Under the pieces are notes generated by a model, which was given only the letters and a program-made list of their open reading frames with translations, was not told the DNA's origin and did not search any database. Positions 53,074 to 64,000 of a DNA stretch of 64,000 nt are shown here, one piece after another; the first letter of the stretch is position 1, and the number at the start of each line of letters is the position of its first letter. The DNA is taken from assembly GCF_958979055.1 (NCBI RefSeq), contig NC_084886.1:10278654-10342653 (forward strand), in the 5' to 3' direction. A program made the translations under genes and the position numbers. Origin of the DNA: Alnus glutinosa. Its lineage: Eukaryota; Streptophyta; Magnoliopsida; Fagales; Betulaceae.

Positions 53074-54439
53074 TAAATAAATAAATAAATTTGTATTGTA
53101 AACTCAAAGGTAGGCTATCTGGTTAGACTGACTTTTCTATAACAGATAAAGAAAAGGAATTTTCTTCAGCCTTGGCGAACCCTTCAATGAAAGCTAAGTT
53201 AAACCATACAAAAGACCATTTAGTTTATGTGGTAATTATAGATGATCAAAATCTAGGCAACATGAGCCAGGCTTCAAATTTATATATGCTCCCTTTTGTT
53301 AGAGAATTGAGTTGGCACAGAGCATAAGTTATAAATTAAGCTAATTAATTAATAACTTTGTTTATGTTTAGAGAATTGAATTGAGCAAAGCTAATTATTC
53401 ACTTGTTTATGTTCCTTTTAGAGGTGTTCACTTGTCCAAAACTCCAAAGCTGTGGTTGGTGTGTTAGGTGAGGGTGTCATGGAAAGTCCCAACTCCTTCA
53501 ATTGAAATAACATGGCTCTCAGGAACCACTGATTTTGATGGCTTAAATAAACACATGCACGAAAAGCATAGGGAATTGATGTTTATGGCTTTCATCTTAC
53601 TTTTTTTTTTTTTATTAAAATCCTCTATAATTAATTTTTTAAATTTAAAAGAATTCATATAGGTGATCATGAGAAATCACTTATGAGACACACTCAACCG
53701 AATAAGTAGTTGAATAATTTAATTTTTATTTAATCATATAAATTTCATAAGTAATCTTTCACAATCATTTACTCGAATTCTCTTAAATTTGAATAAATAA
53801 TTATAAAGTATTTTATTTTTTATTTTAAAAATAAAAAAAATTGAAATAGAAGCAACAGCCAACGGGCAACGGCCACATAGACCGCAAAAAGGAGTTAGCG
53901 GGGGGAAGAGGGAAAATGTCAGTATCTAGGGGGTTGGTAATATGGAAATGACGAAATTGGGTCTTTACCAGTTACCACCAACCCGCGACAAACTCCCGAC
54001 GTCCGTCCGAGTTTCCAAACCAGAATCTCCTACCATTTACCAACTCCAAACAATGACATGGTGACGACATCATTCGTTCATTTATTCCCATCAAGTGAAT
54101 TGTGTCTTTCGTTCTTTTTCTTTTTTCTATTGATTTTTTTTTTTTTGTAAGTTTCTATTGATAATTTCTTTTTTTTTTTAAAAAAATTATTGCTTACGGT
54201 TGATACAGACTTACCGTTGCCACTCCTGATAGTTGACGAAGTGAAACCCTACAAAATAGAAAAAGGGCAAGTGGTAGAGCACCGCTCTAAAAGTGAGATG
54301 ACAGCGGCACCGTCTCTAATGCTGAAGTAAGTGTGAGATTATAATAAGAAAAGAATGTCAAGAATTGAAAGGTTGAGCGTTAATGATTATTCGTACAATT
54401 TTTTTTAAAAAAATTTATGTCCCACATATAAGATTTATA
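53074..54439. other. Gene-free stretch
   Basis: AT-rich with homopolymer runs. A short open stretch at 53464-53662 is open on both strands and has more balanced composition, but no family is recognised. Confidence 0.4.
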
Positions 54440-55020
54440 GTGGGTTCTTAATTTGTGGCTACAAAAGGAATTTGGTGATTTCCTGTCTACTTTCTTGCTT
54501 CCACTCTTCCTATGTTACACCATGTCTACTTTCTTGCTTCCCAAGACCTTGTGTTCTCAAATAGTCAAATTGATGCCATTCTTAAAAGGTTTTGATGGGG
54601 GTTTCAAGGATGATAAGAAACACAATTTCATTCCCTTAGCATGGAGTAGCATTTGTACTCCCAATAATATGGGGAGGTTTAGGCTCAGATCCATGATGAG
54701 TCAAAATAGGGATCTTTTAGCCAAATTGGGATGGAGAATCTTAAAGATGTTCTTTGGATCAAAAGCCTAAAAATCAAATATCTAAAAAATTATATATATT
54801 TTTCTTAAACCCACCTCAAGCCTCTTAGCTTTGGAAGGGCATTATGAAAAATAATCAGCTGGTTAGTAGAGGTGCTTGCCATCTGATTGACAATAATGAA
54901 AATATTGATATTTGGAATGATCCTTCGATTCCATCTCTTCCAAGCTTCAAACCATTTATCAGCCTCCATATTTCAAGTCTATCGATACTACGTACTGTCA
55001 ATTCTATTATCAGAATATAA
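54440..55020 (+). pseudogene. LINE (L1-type) fragment, C-terminal part of RT ORF
   Basis: The + strand translation contains AWSSICTPNNMGRFRLRSM and LLAKLGWRILK, followed after stops by GACHLIDNNENIDIWNDPSIPS. This is the pattern downstream of the reverse transcriptase in plant L1-type LINEs (W..VC.PK..GGLG.R, LLAKLGWR). Several stops interrupt it. The 5' part of the LINE and the poly(A) tail are not present. Confidence 0.7.
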
Positions 55021-55377
55021 TTAATACTGATATAAGAATAATGCTAAATATCTTTCTTGTGTTCCTCTAAAAATAATGTAACTTTTAAAATCAATATTAA
55101 ATCAAAATTCAGTGATGATTTTAAAAAACCATATTAATTTTAAGAGACAAAAAATAAAATAAAAAATGTAGCATTACTCATGACCTAAAGGATTGATGCT
55201 TACTCCTAGAGCTAGGTTTATAAGGATGTGAATAAAGGGTAAGCAACTACGGTAGTAGGAATACACAACCTAGGACGGATGTTGCTAGCACCCTCTCTCT
55301 CCCAAATATTTGAAGAAAATAAAATTATTACAAGTTTTTTTTAATTTTTTTTTTAATTAAGGATTAAATGCCATTCT

Positions 55378-55812
55378 TAGGGATGTGTAAGTATCGGTTT
55401 TGTCGGTGATGGTAGGAATATTTTTGCCTATCAAACCAAAAAATAATTAACCAACTTCATATTGACAAGAATAAATTTTGACTATTGCAGTTAACTCGGT
55501 GAAGTCGGTTAAGTCAGCTAGTCGTGGTTTTTTTTTTTTATTTATTTATTTATTTTTATATTAGGTCAAACTTATTTTTATGTGTCAAAATGTCTTATTT
55601 TTTGGTGCAAATGGTTATTTTTTGGGTTAAACAACTAGAACAAGTGTTTATTAGACATATTTTTGAGATAAACAAGTAATACAAAAAGCTGAGAGTCAAA
55701 GTCGGTTAACCGAACCAATTTCGATCGGAACAATCTTTTTTTTTTTTTTCTTTTTTTTTTACTACCGACTACCGGAAGTCAGGAGGCGACAATAAGGTAT
55801 TGCCCACCCCTA
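55378..55812. mobile_element. hAT-type MITE, 435 bp
   Basis: Ends TAGGGATGTG and CCCACCCCTA are imperfect inverted copies. They are flanked by an 8-bp duplication with one mismatch (GCCATTCT at 55370-55377, ACCATTCT at 55813-55820). Non-coding; internal words around CGGTTAACCG. Confidence 0.65.
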
Positions 55813-56677
55813 ACCATTCTAATACTCAGAAAAAATAAAATAAAAAAAATGATGTTAATATTTTATAAAAGGCAGTAACACGAGTCAAAGAAACTGGTGG
55901 CGAGAAACATGCATCTATGATTCTATGGAATGTAGCTTGGATCCTAACCGAAATAAAAGGTCAGTGAACCGACGACGACACGTAAGCTTTGACAAGAGGT
56001 AGCTTGTAGACTAGTTAATCCTCTTGAACCCAGATCTAATTAGGTAAGACATCCACAATATATGTTGATTCAAATCTTATTAGGTCTGGTTTAGATATTA
56101 AATGTTTTCTTACCTAAGCTATATAAAATAAAAAATAAAAATAAAAATCATCCACAGAAAAAGCACAATATAAGACAAAATTGTACTTAACTCTCCAAAG
56201 TAACACTTATTTTACGAAGATATATTCAACTTATATCATTTGTGATATTTTTGCTCTTTTATTGCAATTTGTACTTTTATTAGATTTTGGTATCAAATGG
56301 ACAAAAATAGGTTTTTTAATATTTTGACAGAAGAGTGAGTGCTTTTACGCTTTTAAATCAAAATTTTGCATGTGTGCGCCATATTTGTAATTTTCGTGTA
56401 TTTTGATAAATTACAAAAATGGTAGTTTAAATATTAAAATTTATAAATGCCTTTGCAAAATTAAAATTTAATGTTTTTTTTTTTTTTTTTTTTTTTTGTG
56501 GGTGTAAAAGCTCCTAAAATAGAAATTTAATGGACACAGGAAAAATGTACCCGCGTGGCAGGGCCACCACCACACGCGCGCACATCTCCAAGTTCCACCA
56601 ACAAAATAAAAAAGCAAATTTAGTCAAAAAAAAAAGATAGGGGGGTATCCTCGTACTTTCTTAACCAAAGCAACTAT

Positions 56678-56683
56678 TATAAA
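56678..56683 (+). promoter_or_regulatory. TATA box of SHMT
   Basis: TATAAA lies about 100 bp upstream of the start codon. It is followed by a CT-rich leader (about 56718-56781), a common feature of highly expressed plant genes. Confidence 0.65.
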
Positions 56684-56781
56684 CTCCCCGCAATTCCCAC
56701 CACCAAAATCGGTGCATTTCTTCTCTCTCCTCTCTTCCTCTCTCCTTTGAGCCGACCTCTCTTTCTCTCTTCCCGGCCGAA

Positions 56782-59474
56782 ATGGATCCCGTAAGCGACT
56801 GGGGAAACACACCCCTCCATGCGGTGGACCCAGAAATCCACGACCTCATCGAGAAGGAGAAGCGGCGCCAATGCCGAGGCATCGAGCTGATCGCGTCGGA
56901 GAACTTCACCTCCTTCGCCGTCATCGAGGCCCTGGGCAGCGCCCTCACCAACAAGTACTCAGAGGGCTTGCCTGGCAACAGGTACTACGGAGGCAACGAG
57001 TTCATCGACGAGATCGAGAACCTTTGCAGGTCTCGCGCCCTCCAGGCCTTCCACGTCGACCCCACCAAGTGGGGCGTCAATGTGCAGCCCTACTCCGGCT
57101 CGCCTGCCAACTTCGCTGCCTACACGGCCGTGCTCCAACCCCACGACCGCATCATGGGCTTGGATCTCCCCTCCGGCGGCCACCTCACACATGGGTACTA
57201 CACCTCCGGAGGGAAGAAGATCTCGGCGACCTCGATTTACTTCGAGAGCTTGCCCTACAAGGTGTCTTTCGATACTGGGTATATCGACTACGATAAGTTG
57301 GAGGAGAAGGCCTTGGATTTCAGGCCCAGGTTGATCATTTGTGGTGGTAGTGCGTACCCCCGGGACTGGGACTACGCCAGGTTCCGCTCTGTTGCGGATA
57401 AGTGCGGCGCGCTCTTGCTCTGTGACATGGCTCACATTAGTGGCCTTGTTGCTGCTCAGGTACATTTGTTCATTGATTGCTGATGTTTGATCTATGTTTG
57501 AATTTGATTGGGTTGGGTCTTTTTGTGTGCTCTGGGTTTAGATCTGCCTGTTACTTGGAGTCTGGTTGATTTTGGGAGGAACAAAGTTTAGCATGTTTTG
57601 GATCTGGGTTTATTCATTTATTTTTTTTAAAAAATCTAATTCGGCTGTAATTGAGTGATTGGTTGTGTAGATCTGCATTTGAGCTCTTACTTTCGTTTAT
57701 ACACATTTAAAAACCAAGTGACAATTTTATAATGCGAAATCGTTGTGCATCTTCTGGATACTCTCAATTGTTTTGAGTTGAGTCGATGTTAAATATATGA
57801 TGTGGGAGGAAAAGGGGTGAATATCCTTGATTGTGGACTGCATGATTGTGTTGTAGTGCCGGATATTAAATAAATGTGTTGGTAGATCGTAGCTCTTTAT
57901 TAATAGGTTGTGATTCCTATCAGACTGCTATGCGGTGGTGGACATGCAGATTCAGACCTGCCATAGAAAAATCCCATCTATAGAAAATTTTAAAAAATGC
58001 AGGTTCAAGTTATATATTGAATATAAATTGAGTCTCAGAATTTTTGAACGGAAGTATGTTCAAAGTTTCAATGCTTAAATCTTACATGCAAACAATTAAT
58101 TAGCTTATTGGATCCCTCCTCCCTATACATAGCATCTTCGGATTGCAATCTATTAGAGCTTTGAAACATTTGCTTTGTCATTTGTTTACCGTGTCTATGG
58201 ATCTTAGTCTCCTACCTGACCTTTCAAGATCTGGGTGTTTCTTGTCTAAAATGGTTACTTTTATTGTTGGGTGTAGGAAGCTGCGAACCCCTTTGAATAC
58301 TGTGACATAGTCACAACCACAACCCACAAGAGCTTGAGGGGTCCTAGGGCTGGCATGATCTTCTACAGGAAGGGGCCTAAACCAGCCAAGAAGGGTCAGC
58401 CAGAGGATGCCGTTTACGACTTTGAAGACAAGATCAATTTTGCTGTTTTCCCCTCCCTTCAGGGTGGTCCTCACAATCACCAGATTGGTGCTCTGGCTGT
58501 TGCTCTGAAGCAGGCCATGGCTCCTGGGTTCAAGGTCTATGCCAAACAAGTCAAGGCCAATGCAGTTGCCCTTGGAAACTACCTGATGAGCAAGGGATAC
58601 AAGCTTGTCACTGGAGGAACTGAGAACCACCTTGTCCTCTGGGATCTTCGGCCTCTTGGGTTGACTGGTAAAAGAAATGAGTTACTTGGTTTAGAAAAAG
58701 TAACTGTTGTGGGCATTGATTTCACTAATGCAGTTCTGATTTATCAATGGTGTTCCTGCAGGCAATAAGGTGGAAAAGCTTTGTGACTTGTGTAATATTA
58801 CTGTGAACAAGAATGCTGTGTTTGGTGACAGCAGTGCCTTGGCTCCCGGAGGAGTACGAATTGGTAAGAAATACCGTATAAAAACAATTTGATTTTTTGG
58901 GGTTATTTGATGATTGTATTTGAGAAAAAGCCAAGGATTTCATAAATTATGCTGTTAGGTTCTCATCCTCCCAAGGATCATTGTCTTTCATTACTTCTCT
59001 GTTAATGGTTGTATGCATATCTTGTGCGAATGACTTTTAAGACAGAACTTGAGCTATATGACAGTTCGATGTCTTATATTATACTGAAATAAGATAACAT
59101 TCTTCGACATTTCTGTCAAAACCACCTTATGGCAATTAAACTACTTCTCTCACTTGATAATATCCCTTGCGCAATTATTACTTATCAAAAAAATATCCTT
59201 TGCAATTATTGCTCGTGTTTTTTTGATAGGTACCCCGGCCATGACTTCAAGAGGGTTGGTTGAGAAGGACTTCGAGCAGATAGCAGAGTTTCTTCACCGA
59301 GCTGTGTGCATCACCTTGAACATCCAGAAGGAGTATGGAAAGCTATTGAAGGACTTCAACAAGGGCCTGGTGAAGAACAAGGACATTGAGGCCCTCAAGG
59401 CTGATGTTGAGAAGTTTTCGGCATCCTTTGACATGCCCGGCTTCCTGACGTCTGAGATGAAGTACAAGGATTAG
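56782..59474 (+). CDS. SHMT: Serine hydroxymethyltransferase, cytosolic type
   Basis: PLP enzyme that interconverts serine and glycine while charging tetrahydrofolate with a one-carbon unit. Four exons, 56782-57459, 58277-58667, 58762-58863 and 59230-59474, all GT-AG. The product is 471 residues, the length of the plant cytosolic form (SHM4-like). There is no N-terminal targeting extension before MDPVSDWGN, so a mitochondrial or plastid location is unlikely. Visible: [11 protein letters not shown], the [12 protein letters not shown] segment, [11 protein letters not shown] at the end of exon 1, and the PLP-lysine motif [14 protein letters not shown] with Lys at about 244. Then come [18 protein letters not shown] and the C-terminal TPAMTSRG. 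No lesions seen. The first exon is GC-rich, the third exon is short (102 bp). Confidence 0.97.
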
Positions 59475-60430
59475 GTTTAGAGCTTATTCATTGCCATTAT
59501 TACAGCTCGTTGTTATAAGGTGCATGAAAAAGGAGGGAAAAGAAAAGCGTCGTTTGCTTTTTTGGCATCGTAGGTTAGCCTGCCGTTTATTTCGTGTCTT
59601 GTGCCTTTTGTTGTTGTGTGCGTTATGAGAGTTTGATATCGATCATATCCTCTCAATAACAACCTGTGTTTTTTTTTTTTGTTTTTTTTTTTTTTATATA
59701 AAAAAAAAATATATATTTCTTTTGTCTCATGGGGAAATGAGTAGAAATCTTGTCCTAATTCTCCGTACTAATGGTCAATAAATTGCAAATTTGTTTAGTT
59801 TTTCTTTTCCTTATTCTTTGGAAGCAGTGATTGGTAAAATGAGATTTCGATTTCGATTTTTGTTAGAAGCGTCGGTCGTTATTTGTCTCAACGCGTTGTC
59901 ATTTAACCGTTTGGCCCTTTTTCCATGATGCTCGCAGCTTATTTCATCCATTATATACTTGTTTATGTCCAATGTTGATCTTGTGCAAATGAGTAATGTT
60001 TTAAGGATGATTTGTATCATTTCAAACGTCATGGGACTTTTATATTATCATTGAATTAAAATTTAACAATGATCATTTTAAATTCAATAGTAATTGACAT
60101 TTGGGTGGATAGTTACTACAATGGATGGAATTTGTACCCTACAATAAAAAAAAAATAAAAAATTGGCAAAGTTTTGTGGAGGGTTTTGGGTTTTGAATTT
60201 TGAAAAGGGTAAAAATTGAAAAGTGATTAATTTTTTTTTAAAAATTAATTCAAGTTTTTTTTTTCTTCCCTTTTTTTTTTTAAAAGAAAAAATTTAAAAT
60301 TTTAAGTTTTATATATTTATATTTTTTTTTTATTATTAAAAGTGACACATGTCATAATTTTATTGGTGATGAAGTGATACATTAATGAAATCCGTAAAGT
60401 GTTTTGATGAAATTTGACTACAGTGACTAA
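59475..60430. other. SHMT 3' UTR and AT-rich spacer
   Basis: The 3' UTR probably covers the first 200 bp or so; an AATAAC/T-rich stretch near 59655-59700 could mark its end. Beyond it only homopolymer-rich DNA is seen. Confidence 0.5.
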
Positions 60431-60746
60431 GGGTCTATTTGGGTTTGCGATTTTAAAAAGTGAGATTTAAAAATAGCGATTTTAAAATGTGCGATTTAAA
60501 AAAATGATTTTTAAAAACGCAATTAAACGTTTGGCAAAATCGCAGTTTAGTCATTAAAATCGCAGGTTAGCCTTTTAAAATACTGTATTTTCAAAAAAGT
60601 ACCACATTGCCTGCGATTTGAATAAGTACTTTTCTACGTTTTCAAATCGCAATTTTTTAAAAACACAGTTTTCAAATAGTTCATTTTCTGCGATTTGATT
60701 TAAAATCGCAATTTTTCTCTACGAAATCGCAATCTCAAACGCATCT
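60431..60746. mobile_element. MITE with TAA duplication, PIF/Harbinger-like
   Basis: Left GGGTCTATTTGGGTTTGCGA and right (opposite strand) AGATGCGTTTGAGATTGCGA are related inverted ends. TAA lies at 60428-60430 and 60747-60749. The inside repeats AAATCGC/GCGATTT words. The same family appears at about 52175-52470. Confidence 0.55.
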
Positions 60747-60815
60747 TAAATTGTTATTTTAGTCTACTTCGAGGATCTTTGAATTGTTTTTTATATGGCA
60801 GTGAGCGATTCTGTA

Positions 60816-61401
60816 TAGGGGTATACATGCAGACAGTTATTAACAATCCACATTCGTAATTATTAACTATTCGTACATGCATACGTGGTTAGCAAAAATT
60901 ACTATTTACATATACGGATGCGGATAACGGTTTTAGCATATGAAGATGCGGTTACGCATATGGTTAATAATCGCATTTGCATAACATTTATAATAATAAT
61001 AATAATAAATTTACCAAAATAATGTCGTTTTGAATTAGGTATAGGTTATATTTACATTTGTTTGATTGATTGTGTTATTTTCTAGTGTAACACTTAGGCC
61101 AAAAGACAAAAATATTGTGAAATCATTTTTAAAACAAGGCTTTAAAAAAATTAAAATAAGCCCAAAACACTAAAAACTGTCATACATTATTTTCAAAATT
61201 ATTTAAAATATGGCCTAATAGAGGCCCAAAAAAGGCAAAAAATACCCATTACATAATATGCAGATAGCAAATAATATCCACACGGACGCGGTTAGTAAAA
61301 ACATGACGCGGATGCGAATATCTAAAAGTGATATCTGTATTTTGCAAAAGCGGTTACAGATATTGCAAATAATCGCATCCTCATTCGCATGTACACCTTT
61401 A
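60816..61401. mobile_element. hAT-type MITE, 586 bp
   Basis: Ends TAGGGGTATACATGC and GCATGTACACCTTTA are inverted. The 8-bp flanks ATTCTGTA (60808-60815) and ATTATGTA (61402-61409) differ at one base. The interior repeats CGGATGCGGTTA-type words and has no transposase. Confidence 0.7.
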
Positions 61402-61556
61402 ATTATGTATATATTTAGGAAGCACAAAGTAATTGTTGTAAAAGAATCCCCAAATATTTTGTTGTTGTCCATAAAACATTTGGCATGCACCTATATTCAT
61501 TTTTCTTCATGTCACTCCCGATTATCAATCGTTTGTTTAGTGTTTTTTACACAAAG

Positions 61557-61593
<37 letters not shown>

Positions 61594-63133
61594 CCTATCT
61601 TTGTACGTCGTTTGTATCTAATTTCGTAGCCAGAAAAACTTCTACAGTTAGTTTCATGTCTTGGAAAAAATACCCCGAGTTTTTGGGAGGTTGATTGGTA
61701 AAATTCCTAAGCTTTGTTACATCTTGAAGCCTTCTAATTATTTAAAAAGCCTCAAACTGTATAACATAGGCCCTGAATATAAGTTAAAGGAAAGCCCAAA
61801 ATAGGCCCCAAAGACCAATTTCTATAAAAAGGTTATGCACGGCTGTTATGAGTTTAAAAAACATCTAACCGACGTTTATTGTAAAACCGTTAATTGTCTA
61901 AAGCGAAGCGGTTGTTGTTTACGGCTAAAGAGAATAACTGCTAACCGCAACTACCAGTACATTCCTAATATATGCTTCTTCTCAATTTATTTATTCTTTT
62001 TCTGTTATTGGTGTAGGAGATAGTGTTAAGATTGCATAACTTGCGTTCTTTTTCTTTGTAGATACCATGTTTATTTTCCTTTTTCTTTAGCTTATTTTTT
62101 TGATCTTTGCAGTGTGGTTTTGGTTCTGGACGATCAGTTGCTCCGATTAAAGCTGGTTTCGTCGCTCGTGTTGGCAGTAGGAATGTCGAGACGTGATCTG
62201 GCTAGGGTTCTTTATCTAATAGGAGATTCAAAGTTGAGTGGTTCATAAACCTCTACTCAAAATTTTTGAATTTTCTGTCTGCTTGCAAATCTAACCCTTT
62301 TGTTTGAGTAGAAGTCTGTTTATATATATATATAGTTTTTTTTTTATTTTTTTTTTATTTTTTATTTGTAATTCAAGTATTTTTAATTTTCTTGTAATTG
62401 GCCGAAATTTCTTAATATATTATTTGGTATTTTTTTGAATTAAGTTTATGAGTTTTTCAATTGTATTTTTATAGAATTTTAAAAAAAATACAAAAAGAGC
62501 CTAAACGAGCCCTAATAGAGCCGAGCTGCCCAAATAAGGCTCGAACGGGCTTTTAAACTGAGATTGGGCTTGAATTGGACTCGGATAAGATTGTCCAAAA
62601 ATAAATGTTCTAGCTTGAGCTTGAGCTTGAGCCGAGCGGAGCGTAGACCAGGCTCGACTCGAATTTTTTTTTTTCAACAAGCTCGATATCAAGTTCGAAT
62701 AGAGCTCAATTGAGCAGAGCTCAGAGAAGCATTTTTTAACCCGGCTCATTTAGGAGTCCTAAACTAGCCAGTACCTGAAATAGCAAAGCTCTGGCATATT
62801 AAAAAAGAAAAAAAGATGTTAATCTCAAAAAAAAAAAAAAAAAAAAAAAAGGAAGAAAAACTTGTCTGTGAATTTCTTCTTACCCACTATTTATTGAATA
62901 GTCTTTTCTTTCATTTTGGTGGTAACTTTTTGGAATATTCATAATATAGAAAGAGCCCCAAGGAACACCATCATGGATGAGGCAGGTCATTTGGAGGGTA
63001 CTATAAATCTGTTTGAATATAAGATATGCATGCAAGGGTAGCGTAACATATATGAACAAAACTCAATTTGGAATAAGCATTTTAACAAATCCTTCGTTTC
63101 TATTCAATGCATTCTTTTCATCTATGTTGTATG
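61402..63133. other. Gene-free region with repeats
   Basis: A 35-T homopolymer lies at 61559-61593. A GAGCTTGAGCTTGAGC-rich patch (about 62500-62760) resembles a decayed hAT-type element. Poly(A) lies at about 62827-62850. No gene recognised. Confidence 0.4.
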
Positions 63134-63315
63134 AGAAATGCTAGAGGTATCAATTTTATTTTATCAAGAAATGAGTATCAAGATGATGTGGAGCTTATTC
63201 ATTGGTACCCGTAGCATTTCTTTTTATTAATTGTTTTAATCATCTCTAATGGATAAGCTCCACATCATCTTGGTACTCATCTCTTAGTAAAAAAATTGAT
63301 ACTTCTAGCATTTTT
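63134..63315. mobile_element. Fold-back MITE, near-perfect hairpin
   Basis: GAAATGCTAGAGGTATCAA at the left pairs with TTGATACTTCTAGCATTT at the right. The arms continue inward through GATGATGTGGAGCTTAT and its inverse (ATAAGCTCCACATCATC), leaving a short loop. About 180 bp, non-coding. Confidence 0.75.
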
Positions 63316-63652
63316 CAAGTTGTATAGCATTATAGCATTTTGTTTGGCAAGACTTATTGTAAGAAATTTAACCAACAATCCCAAAGAGTAGTAGAATATA
63401 ATCTATTGGGACAATCGATTGGATTAGGTTTTATAAAGTAGAGATTAGTAGTTCCAATCTCCTCATGAGTCATGATCGATCACCTCCCTTTGGACCATTT
63501 ACTCACAAAAGGGGGAGCGGGGGAATCCATATATATAGTGACAGTGACACTAAAAAAAAATCCGAAAAAGAGAAGCCAAGGATATGAGCTTTAGTTGATC
63601 GAAGTCGTAAAGATTATTTCTGAATTGAGAGGGCTCGCAAAGCCGCATTTGT

Positions 63653-64000
63653 TCATTCTTGTGCACCGGACTCCATCCTTGATCTTTTAGGGCAATTTTC
63701 TTCATTAGACGAATCATTGCTTGGTCCTGCCTCATTATCATCACGACCTCTCTTGTCACCCACCATACCCATTTTGCCATCTCTAGCAGTATCAGAATTG
63801 ATGTATTGGACCACACTTGCATGTTTATTTATTATATTTGGCTCATCAACTACTAGGTGAATTCCACACTTCTTCACTCGAACGGGTTCCAAACTACTGA
63901 TGCACACCTCGATTTCCTTTCCACTTGCTATCTCAGCTTGATCTTTTCTCAATGGTAGATGGCTGAGACACAAATGATCACTTTCAAGGAAAAAAGGAAC
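63653..64000 (-). CDS. C-terminal end of a second TNL gene (partial)
   Basis: The - strand frame, open to the window edge and ending in a TGA at 63653-63655, encodes VKKCGIHLVVDEPNIINKH, and later GDKRGRDDNEAGPSNDSS. The TNL at 5615-11841 ends with a closely similar VNKCGIHLLFDEPNAI and VKRGRDDHDNEAGSSNDRS. So this is the post-LRR C-JID tail of a related TNL, transcribed toward the window from the right. Its TIR, NBS and LRR parts lie outside, and whether the gene is intact cannot be judged. Confidence 0.75.
   Translation of the reverse strand, partial: VPFFLESDHLCLSHLPLRKDQAEIASGKEIEVCISSLEPVRVKKCGIHLVVDEPNIINKHASVVQYINSDTARDGKMGMVGDKRGRDDNEAGPSNDSSNEENCPKRSRMESGAQE

Noticed and set aside
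54262..54310. tRNA-like words (GTGGTAGAGCACCGCTC)
   Set aside because: It resembles a D-arm, but no B-box, TΨC arm or acceptor pairing follows, so no tRNA is called.
56959..57465. 168-codon antisense frame across SHMT exon 1
   Set aside because: It is the GC-rich complement of a well-supported coding exon and has no family features.

Overview
The window looks like nuclear DNA of a dicot plant, probably a woody species. The grounds are AT-rich intergenic sequence, a TIR-NBS-LRR (TNL) resistance-gene architecture with the usual intron pattern, complete plant housekeeping genes with GT-AG introns (SAHH, SHMT), a plant class-A heat-shock factor, a RALF peptide gene, and a dense load of plant transposons. 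The species cannot be fixed from the sequence; a Fagales- or Rosales-like genome would fit, but that is a guess.

Layout. 1-3.1 kb: a broken endogenous pararetrovirus copy (Caulimoviridae-like coat, protease, RT and RNase H). 3.8-4.4 kb: a solo LTR with a perfect target-site duplication. 5.6-11.8 kb: a five-exon TNL gene on the + strand that keeps all its domains but carries two in-frame stops and one frameshift. Its first intron holds a Pack-MULE-like element carrying a cytochrome P450 gene fragment. 12-15.8 kb: four terminal-inverted-repeat elements in a row. 16-21 kb: a decayed Ty1/copia element on the - strand. 21.5-21.9 kb: a four-copy tandem repeat. 22.1-25.6 kb: an intact HSFA5-type heat-shock factor. 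30.0-30.4 kb: an intact RALF peptide gene. 33-37.7 kb: LTR-element remnants, one holding a nested non-LTR retroposon. 38.5-40.7 kb: an intact adenosylhomocysteinase (SAHH) gene on the - strand. 41.2-42.0 kb: a second solo LTR. 42.1-48.2 kb: a - strand copia element nested in a much older + strand copia relic. 48.2-49.1 kb: another inverted-repeat element. 49-56 kb: gene-poor AT-rich DNA with fold-back elements, a recent tandem duplication, a LINE fragment and a hAT MITE. 56.8-59.5 kb: an intact cytosolic serine hydroxymethyltransferase (SHMT) gene. 60-63.3 kb: further MITEs. 63.65 kb to the edge: the 3' end of a second TNL on the - strand.

Function. Four genes look intact: HSFA5, RALF, SAHH and SHMT. 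SHMT feeds one-carbon units into folate, and SAHH clears S-adenosylhomocysteine after methylation, so both serve the methyl cycle; their linkage here may be chance. The two TNL loci are related at their C-termini and mark a resistance-gene neighbourhood. Everything else is mobile DNA of several ages. I found no convincing wholly new system. The most unusual structure is the P450-carrying Pack-MULE inside the TNL intron.
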